From contig JBKQUM010000073.1 of assembly GCA_052140165.1 (NCBI GenBank), positions 35,002 through 99,001 of the forward strand: a DNA stretch of 64,000 nucleotides. The letters run 5' to 3'. Shown in pieces: positions 59,582-64,000 of this stretch. The notes beneath the pieces are model-generated. The model did not search any database and had not been told where the DNA came from. It saw only the letters and a list, made by a program, of their open reading frames with translations. The translations under genes and the position numbers were made by a program. The stretch's first letter is position 1. Each line of letters begins with the position of its first letter. Source of the DNA: Bog-473 sp052140165 (GTDB taxonomy: Bacteria > Actinomycetota > Acidimicrobiia > Acidimicrobiales > RAAP-2).

Positions 59582-60648
59582 GTGCGCACCCCTTCCAACT
59601 CGTGACGGTCACCGCTCTCGCCGTCGCCACCGTCGGACCCGCCAGCCGTAGCTGCCGCCACTGCGCCGTCGCCCGATCCGATCACCTCGTCCTCGTCCTC
59701 GTCTTCGATGTGGCCGCCGGTGAGGGAAAAGAACACGTCGTCCAACGAGGGCTGGCGCACCTCGATGTTGTCCACCAGCACTCCCGCCGCGTCCAGCGCC
59801 CGCACCACCGCAGTGGCCAGACCCGGCACGGCGTCCACGCCGGCGCTCAGCCGCCGACCGTCCTCGCTGACGTGCACCCGTCCCGCCACGAGCGGCGCCA
59901 TGGCGCCCGCTGCCCGCGCTTCGCTGTCGGGCGCGGCGAGCGACACTTCCAGGCGGGCACTGCGGCTCGCCTCCTTCAGCTCCGTCGGCGTCCCGTTGGC
60001 GATCACCTTGCCGTGGTCCACCACCACGATGCGGTGGGCCAGCGCGTCGGCCTCTTCGAGGTACTGCGTCGTCAGCAGCACGGTCACACCCTCACCGAGC
60101 AGCTCGCGGATGGCCTCCCACACCCGCTGGCGGCTCGTCGGGTCCAAGCCGGTCGTCGGCTCATCTAAGAAGAGCACGGGCGGCCGCGTCATCAGGGCTG
60201 CAGCCAGGTCGAGCCGCCGGCGCATGCCGCCCGAGTAGCCCTTGAGGACCCGGTCGGCGGCGTCGGTCAGCTCGAACTGGGCGAGGAGCTCGGCCGCCCG
60301 GGCCCGCGACGGCGCCCGGCCCATGTCGGAGAGCTCGCCGACCAGAACGAGGTTCTGCCGCCCGGTCAGCAGCGGGTCGAGCGTGGCGTCCTGCGCCGCC
60401 ACGCCGATGTGGCGGCGCACCTCGCCCGGGTGCTTCACGACGTCGATCCCCGCCACCGCGGCCCGGCCCGAGTCGGGCCGCGCCAGCGTCGTCAGGATCC
60501 GCACCGCGGTGGTCTTGCCGGCCCCGTTCGGGCCGAGCAGTCCGAGGATGGTGCCGGCGGGCACCGAGAAATCGACCCCGGCCAGGGCCTGCGTGTCGCC
60601 ATACCGCTTGGTGAGCCCCTCGGCCCGGATCATCAGCTCGTCAGCCAT
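59578..60648 (-). CDS. DrrA-like ABC exporter ATPase
   Basis: ATPase of 356 residues. Walker A LGPNGAGKTTAVRIL at about 37-51, signature YSGGMRRRLDLAAAL near 139-153, Walker B VLFLDEPTTGLDPTSR near 160-175 and the switch TTQYLEEADALAHR near 192-205. A C-terminal RQPSLDDVFFSLTGGHI is the DrrA hallmark, followed by a long acidic Gly/Asp-rich tail of about 40 residues (EDEDEDEV...), absent in most relatives. It is divergent from the TetR gene, with an 89-base gap containing two likely TetR sites, so it is the probable target of that regulator. Confidence 0.92.
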   Translation of the reverse strand: MADELMIRAEGLTKRYGDTQALAGVDFSVPAGTILGLLGPNGAGKTTAVRILTTLARPDSGRAAVAGIDVVKHPGEVRRHIGVAAQDATLDPLLTGRQNLVLVGELSDMGRAPSRARAAELLAQFELTDAADRVLKGYSGGMRRRLDLAAALMTRPPVLFLDEPTTGLDPTSRQRVWEAIRELLGEGVTVLLTTQYLEEADALAHRIVVVDHGKVIANGTPTELKEASRSARLEVSLAAPDSEARAAGAMAPLVAGRVHVSEDGRRLSAGVDAVPGLATAVVRALDAAGVLVDNIEVRQPSLDDVFFSLTGGHIEDEDEDEVIGSGDGAVAAATAGGSDGGDGESGDRHELEGVRT

Positions 60649-60663
60649 GGCATCCTTACCTGT

Positions 60664-60732
60664 CGGTCAGTAGACTGGTCCCAGAGCGACAGAGTACGGC
60701 TGCTACTGACCGGCCGTCAAGTAGAGTATCCA
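60664..60732. promoter_or_regulatory. TetR-type operators and TATCCA promoter in the exporter/TetR gap
   Basis: CGGTCAGTA (60664-60672) and TACTGACCG (60704-60712) are perfect inverted copies 31 bases apart; each also forms part of a weaker local palindrome (TACC..CGGTCAGTA and TACTGACCGGCCGTCAAGTA). AGAGTATCCA follows, with TATCCA (60727-60732) five bases before the TetR ATG 60738, so that mRNA may be leaderless. This is where the TetR protein should control itself and the exporter. Confidence 0.6.
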
Positions 60733-60737
60733 CCCCA

Positions 60738-61382
60738 ATGAGCCAGACCGCACCCGCCACCGAGGACCTCCCGACCGGTACCGACCACGTCGACGAGCCG
60801 GTCGACGCCGACCCGGCGCCCGGGACGGCGGCGGTCAACACCAGGGAGCGGATCCTCGATGTGGCCCTGGACCTCTTCATTGAGCAGGGCTTCGACGGCA
60901 CCAGCCTGCGGCAGATCGCCGGGCAGCTGGGCGTCACGAAGGCGGCGCTCTACTACCACTTCACCTCCAAGGACGACATCCTCATGGCGCTGCACATGCG
61001 CCTGCACGAGTTCGGACGGGATGCGCTCGTCCGGATCGGCAAGGGCCCCGTCACCCTGGCGCTCTGGGGAGAGCTGCTCGACGAGATCGTCGACCAGATG
61101 CTCGCCCAGCGCAAGATCTTCCTCATGCACGAGCGGAACCAGGCCGCCCTCGAGAAGCTGCACCGCAAGGAGCACGAGGCCGAGCACGAGGACATCCAGA
61201 ACCAGTTCCGCCAGGTGCTGGCCGACACCAGGGTCCCGTTGCGGGACCGGGTCCGCATGGCGGCGTCCTTCGGCGTGATCTTCTCGAGCCTCTTCCTCTC
61301 CGGCGAGGCCTTCTCGTCGACGACCAACGAGGAGCTGGGTGGGATGCTCCGCGACGTCATCCGCAACGTCCTCCGGGGATGA
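60738..61382 (+). CDS. TetR-family transcriptional regulator
   Basis: A 214-residue TetR-type repressor. After a 32-residue acidic leader (MSQTAPATEDLPTG...) the helix-turn-helix runs about 35-80: TRERILDVALDLFIEQGFDG, TSLRQIAGQLGVTKAALYYHF, SKDDILMALHMRL. The ligand domain ends in LGGMLRDVIRNVLRG. The stop overlaps the ATG of the ROK kinase by four bases (ATGA). It is divergent from a DrrAB-like exporter and has paired TACTGACCG boxes in the gap. Direct control of exporter plus its own operon is likely; the ligand is unknown. Confidence 0.9.
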   Translation: MSQTAPATEDLPTGTDHVDEPVDADPAPGTAAVNTRERILDVALDLFIEQGFDGTSLRQIAGQLGVTKAALYYHFTSKDDILMALHMRLHEFGRDALVRIGKGPVTLALWGELLDEIVDQMLAQRKIFLMHERNQAALEKLHRKEHEAEHEDIQNQFRQVLADTRVPLRDRVRMAASFGVIFSSLFLSGEAFSSTTNEELGGMLRDVIRNVLRG

Positions 61383-62230
61383 CGGGATCGGTGTCGCCGG
61401 ACCCGGTTGAATCCGGTTTCGCTACAGTCGGCCCCGTGGAGGTCACGCCAGCCGGTAGCGCCCTTGCGCATCCCTACACCCTGGCCATCGACGTCGGGGG
61501 CACGGGGCTGAAGGCCAACGTGCTCGCGTCGGACGGCACGCTCGTGGCGGACCGGGTGAAGATCCCCACCACCTACCCGATGCCACCCGACCAGTTGGTC
61601 GAGACGCTCACCGGCATCGCCGCCAAGCTGCCCGCTGCGGACCGCATCTCGTGCGGGTTCCCCGGCATGGTGCGCGGCGGCCACGTTCTCAGCGCGCCCC
61701 ACTTCGTGACGAAGAGCGGGCCGGGCACCGAGATCGTCCCCGAGCTGGTCAAGGCCTGGTCGGACTTCGACCTCGCCCATGCGCTGGCGCACTCCCTCGA
61801 CATGCCCTGCCGGGTGGCGAACGACGCCGACGTCCAGGGTGCCGCCGTCGTGCAGGGCTACGGCTTCGAGGCCGTCATCACGTTCGGGACGGGCGTCGGC
61901 ACGGCCCTCTTCATGGACGGCCGCCTCCTGCCCCACCTCGAGTTCTCGCACCTCGAGTTCCGCAAGGGTGAGACGTTCAACGAGCAGCTGGGCGAGCCGG
62001 TGCGCAAGAAGATCGGTGACAAGCGCTGGAACGCGCGGATCCGCAAGGCGATCGCCTACTTCAATGCGCTCACGTTCTTCGATCACCTCTTCATCGGTGG
62101 AGGCAACGCGCAACGCATCAACCGCCGCGACCTGGGTGAGGTGCTCGAGCGCATCACGGTGGTGGACAACACGGCGGGCATACTGGGCGGCATCAAGCTC
62201 TGGGACGGGGAACACATCGGCCTCGACTGA
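61379..62230 (+). CDS. ROK-family sugar kinase (polyphosphate-glucokinase-like)
   Basis: ROK/actin-fold kinase of 283 residues. The phosphate-binding loop IDVGGTGLKANVL is at about 37-49, the second FGTGVGTALF near 168-177 and NDADVQGAAV near 148-157 holds the catalytic Asp. The HLEFSHLEFRKGETFNEQLG region near 186-205 resembles actinomycete polyphosphate glucokinases (PPGK) in having an extra basic stretch RKKIGDKRWNARIRKAI; PPGK can use polyphosphate or ATP. ATG 61379 overlaps the TetR stop. A GTG at 61436 lies seven bases after TACAGT and could start a leaderless shorter form. A P450 gene follows after 13 bases. Confidence 0.82.
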   Translation: MTGSVSPDPVESGFATVGPVEVTPAGSALAHPYTLAIDVGGTGLKANVLASDGTLVADRVKIPTTYPMPPDQLVETLTGIAAKLPAADRISCGFPGMVRGGHVLSAPHFVTKSGPGTEIVPELVKAWSDFDLAHALAHSLDMPCRVANDADVQGAAVVQGYGFEAVITFGTGVGTALFMDGRLLPHLEFSHLEFRKGETFNEQLGEPVRKKIGDKRWNARIRKAIAYFNALTFFDHLFIGGGNAQRINRRDLGEVLERITVVDNTAGILGGIKLWDGEHIGLD

Positions 62231-62243
62231 GGGGAACCTGCAC

Positions 62244-63446
62244 ATGACGTCCGTCGATACGCCGCCACTGGCCTGGGACCCGCTCGATGCGCGGTACAAG
62301 GTCGACCCGCACCCGATCTGGCGCCGCCTGCGCGACGAGGCGCCGGTCTACTACAACGCCGAGCACGATTTCTACGCGGTGAGCCGCTTCGCCGACGTCG
62401 ACGCCTTCAGCCGTGATCCGAAGACCTTCTGCTCGTCCCACGGCACCGTGATGGAGATGATCGGACCGGAGCCGACGGAGATGGAGATCATGATCTTCAT
62501 GGATCCCCCGGAGCACACCCGCTATCGCCGGCTCGTCTCCAAAGCCTTCACGCCGCGCCGGATGACGCAGCTCGAGGACGACATTCGCCGGCTCTGTGCC
62601 GGCCTGCTCGACGCCCAAGTCGGCCAGAGCTCGTTCGACTACGTTCAGGACTTCGGTGCCCGCGTGCCCGCCTACGTGATCGCCGCGCTGCTCGGCGTGC
62701 CGGAGTCCGACCGGGACCAGGTGCGGCGCTGGATCGACGAGACGTTCCACCTCGATCCGGAGTTGGGCATGTACAACGACGTGTCCGCCGTGGCGATGGG
62801 CAAGCTGCAGGAGTACGTCGCGGGTGAGCTCGCCGAGCGCAGGAAGAACCCTCGTGACGACATGTTCACCGACCTGTTGAACGGCGAGATCGTCGACGAG
62901 GACGGCGAGCTGCGACGGCTGACGACGGAGCAGGCGGTCAACTTCGCGCTCCTGATCGGGAGCGCCGGCACAGAGACGGTGGCCCGGCTGCTCGGATGGG
63001 CGGCCCTCACTCTCGACCAGAACCCGGACCAGCGGGCCGAGCTGGTGGCCGTCCCCGGCCTCATCCCCAATGCGGTGGAGGAGCTGCTGCGCTATGAGGC
63101 ACCCTCCCCGGTGCAGAGCCGCTTTTGCACCGCCGATGTCGCGATCCACGGGCAGACGATCCCGGCCAACTCGAAGGTCGTGATGATCACCGGCTCGGCC
63201 GGGCGGGACGAGCGTGCCTTTCCCGACCCGGACCGCTTCGACATCCACCGCCAGATCGATCACCACCTGTCGTTCGGCTACGGCATCCACTTCTGCCTGG
63301 GGGCGGCGCTGGCGCGGACGGAAACGCGCATCGCACTGGAGCAGACCTTCGAGCGTTTTCCCGAGTGGTCGGTCGACATGGACGGGGCGGTGCCCCTCTT
63401 CACCAGCACGGTACGGGGTTACACCAACCTGCCGATCTCCGTCTGA
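62244..63446 (+). CDS. Cytochrome P450
   Basis: Soluble P450 of 400 residues. The I-helix motif AGTET is at 241-245, ExxR in EELLRY near 279-284 and the haem loop FGYGIHFCLGA has Cys351 as haem ligand. The text GSAGTETVARLLGWAALTLDQNP and the MEMIGPEPTEMEIMIFMDPPEHTRYR region (in parts, about 70-95) resemble actinomycete steroid- and terpenoid-oxidising P450s. The start ATG 62244 is preceded by GAGGGGAA. It is the third gene of the TetR-ROK-P450 run. Redox partners are not encoded in the window. Confidence 0.92.
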   Translation: MTSVDTPPLAWDPLDARYKVDPHPIWRRLRDEAPVYYNAEHDFYAVSRFADVDAFSRDPKTFCSSHGTVMEMIGPEPTEMEIMIFMDPPEHTRYRRLVSKAFTPRRMTQLEDDIRRLCAGLLDAQVGQSSFDYVQDFGARVPAYVIAALLGVPESDRDQVRRWIDETFHLDPELGMYNDVSAVAMGKLQEYVAGELAERRKNPRDDMFTDLLNGEIVDEDGELRRLTTEQAVNFALLIGSAGTETVARLLGWAALTLDQNPDQRAELVAVPGLIPNAVEELLRYEAPSPVQSRFCTADVAIHGQTIPANSKVVMITGSAGRDERAFPDPDRFDIHRQIDHHLSFGYGIHFCLGAALARTETRIALEQTFERFPEWSVDMDGAVPLFTSTVRGYTNLPISV

Positions 63447-63505
63447 CCAGCACGTTCACGCAATCCGGCGCCTGCCTGGGTCCGGTACACTTGTTGACTC
63501 ACCCG

Positions 63506-63579
63506 GCGCTCGTAGCTCAACGGACTAGAGCATCTGACTACGGATCAGAAGGTTGGGGGTTCGAATCCCTCCGAGCGCG
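63506..63579 (+). tRNA. tRNA-Arg (anticodon ACG)
   Basis: Complete cloverleaf: acceptor arms GCGCTCG (63506-63512) and CGAGCGC (63572-63578), D-arm GCTC/GAGC, anticodon stem TCTGA/TCAGA with loop CTACGGA (anticodon ACG, 63540-63542), T-loop TTCGAAT and discriminator G 63579. The CCA end is not encoded. A TACACT box (63485-63490) lies 16 bases upstream. An integrase gene begins 116 bases downstream, and tRNA 3' ends are common integration sites. Confidence 0.95.
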
Positions 63580-63590
63580 CACTATAAGTC
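63545..63590 (+). other. Candidate attachment core at the 3' end of tRNA-Arg
   Basis: The 3' half of the tRNA-Arg gene and the following bases are where the tyrosine integrase encoded downstream would be expected to recombine. The partner copy that would define the core is outside the window, so the exact limits are not visible. Confidence 0.4.
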
Positions 63591-63637
63591 CAGTTCAGAG
63601 TGATTTCCATCAAATCGCTTGAGGCGAAAACAGCCCC

Positions 63638-63673
63638 GTGAGAACATCGTGAGAACCGGAAGGGTTCTCACGA
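63638..63673 (+). promoter_or_regulatory. GTGAGAAC repeats and hairpin before the integrase gene
   Basis: GTGAGAAC occurs twice in direct order (63638-63645, 63649-63656) with an 11-base period and once inverted as GTTCTCAC (63664-63671). The last two form a perfect 11-base stem with loop GGAAG (63647-63657 and 63663-63673). Likely arm-type integrase or excisionase sites or an operator; a tRNA terminator is possible, but no T-run follows. Confidence 0.55.
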
Positions 63674-63694
63674 GTGGCGGGGAGGCTGTGGATA

Positions 63695-64000
63695 ATGCCG
63701 GCCAGACCGCAGGGCGTCTACCAAGACAAGCGGGGCAAGTGGTACTTCAAGGCCACCGTCGGCCATGACCCCCTGACCGGGAAGCGGGACCAGATCACCC
63801 GGCGGGGCTTCCGCACCATGGCCGAAGCTGCCAAGGAGCGCCGTGAGGTGCTGTCCAAGATCGACCGAGGCCAACTCGCTCCGTCGCCGGCCGGCCTCAA
63901 GGTCACCGAGCTCCTCGACCTCTACCTCGACGGGATCGATGCCGACCAGAATCTGGCGTTGAAGACCCGCTTCGATTACCGCCAGTACGCGGACGACTAC
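63695..64000 (+). CDS. Tyrosine-type site-specific integrase, N-terminal part (cut by the window edge)
   Basis: The first 102 residues of a phage/ICE-type integrase. An AP2-like arm-site DNA-binding domain is at about 7-55: GVYQDKRGKWYFKATVGHDP, GFRTMAEAAKERREVLSKI. The start of the core-binding SAM-like domain (LKVTELLDLYLDGI, then TRFDYRQYADDY) follows. The catalytic Arg-His-Tyr part lies beyond the edge, so activity cannot be judged. ATG 63695 follows GGGGAGG (63679-63685). The position 116 bases after a tRNA-Arg gene indicates the left end of an integrated element extending to the right. Confidence 0.85.
   Translation, partial: MPARPQGVYQDKRGKWYFKATVGHDPLTGKRDQITRRGFRTMAEAAKERREVLSKIDRGQLAPSPAGLKVTELLDLYLDGIDADQNLALKTRFDYRQYADDY

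Noticed and set aside
63647..63673. tRNA-Arg transcription terminator
   Set aside because: Possible, but no T-run follows and the GTGAGAAC copies before it suggest binding sites; kept as regulatory with modest confidence.

Overview
The window is a very GC-rich chromosomal segment with GTG starts in roughly half of the genes, many 4-base GTGA/ATGA stop-start overlaps, TANNNT-type -10 boxes and several apparently leaderless genes. It is packed with F420-type LLM oxidoreductases, acyl-CoA dehydrogenases, CoA-transferases, acyl-CoA ligases and P450s, and holds a DUF222 HNH protein. This points to an actinomycete; an Acidimicrobiia-like or mycobacteria-like lipid/steroid degrader is my inference, not proven. 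No rRNA, CRISPR array or complete mobile element is visible. No gene-free stretch exceeds 300 bases; the longest is 40200-40467, which holds the promoter of the second binding-protein gene.

Layout. 1-18.2 kb: acyl-CoA and steroid-like catabolism in short runs: CoA-transferase (cut by the left edge), two enoyl-CoA hydratases, a KimA-like permease, a SnoaL-like protein, a double acyl-CoA dehydrogenase, an LLM oxidoreductase, two thioesterase-type proteins, three alpha/beta hydrolases, two SDRs, an acyl-CoA ligase and a thiolase. 18.4-22.8 kb: an ABC-2 exporter (ATPase plus two permeases) behind a perfect palindrome, then a P450. 22.8-38.8 kb: the most striking region. Two divergent, tightly coupled operons flank a TetR gene and a small palindrome. 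The left operon (TetR, acyl-CoA dehydrogenase, double CoA-transferase, LLM oxidoreductase, beta-lactamase-fold esterase, acyl-CoA ligase, APH-type kinase, DUF7064-type protein, then HNH protein) and the right operon (LLM oxidoreductase, acetoacetate-decarboxylase-fold protein, DUF7064-type protein, APH-type kinase) carry matching pairs of the same three families. They look like one undescribed catabolic regulon.

38.9-46.6 kb: a Liv-type uptake system. Two paralogous secreted binding proteins on the plus strand face a minus-strand pair made of LivF and a LivH-LivM-LivG triple fusion, with an isochorismatase-like hydrolase and an F420/PPOX protein between them. 46.7-49.3 kb: acyl-CoA ligase and two small proteins. 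49.3-52.8 kb: a coupled operon of PIG-L deacetylase, two phytanoyl-CoA-dioxygenase-family proteins and an LLM oxidoreductase. 52.9-55.5 kb: PadR regulator and a DrrAB-like exporter. 55.5-58.7 kb: a PD-(D/E)XK/DUF4268-type nuclease candidate and an amidase. 58.7-63.4 kb: a second DrrAB-like exporter divergent from a TetR-ROK kinase-P450 operon. 63.5-64 kb: tRNA-Arg(ACG), directly followed by a tyrosine-integrase gene that runs off the edge, so an integrated element probably begins here.

Regulation. A recurring sequence with core (A/G)G-TAYC-CY flanked by A/T runs sits upstream of at least seven units, including both binding proteins, the Liv fusion, the thiolase/hydrolase divergence and a TetR gene. 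It may be a -10 box of the form TATCCT, an operator, or both.
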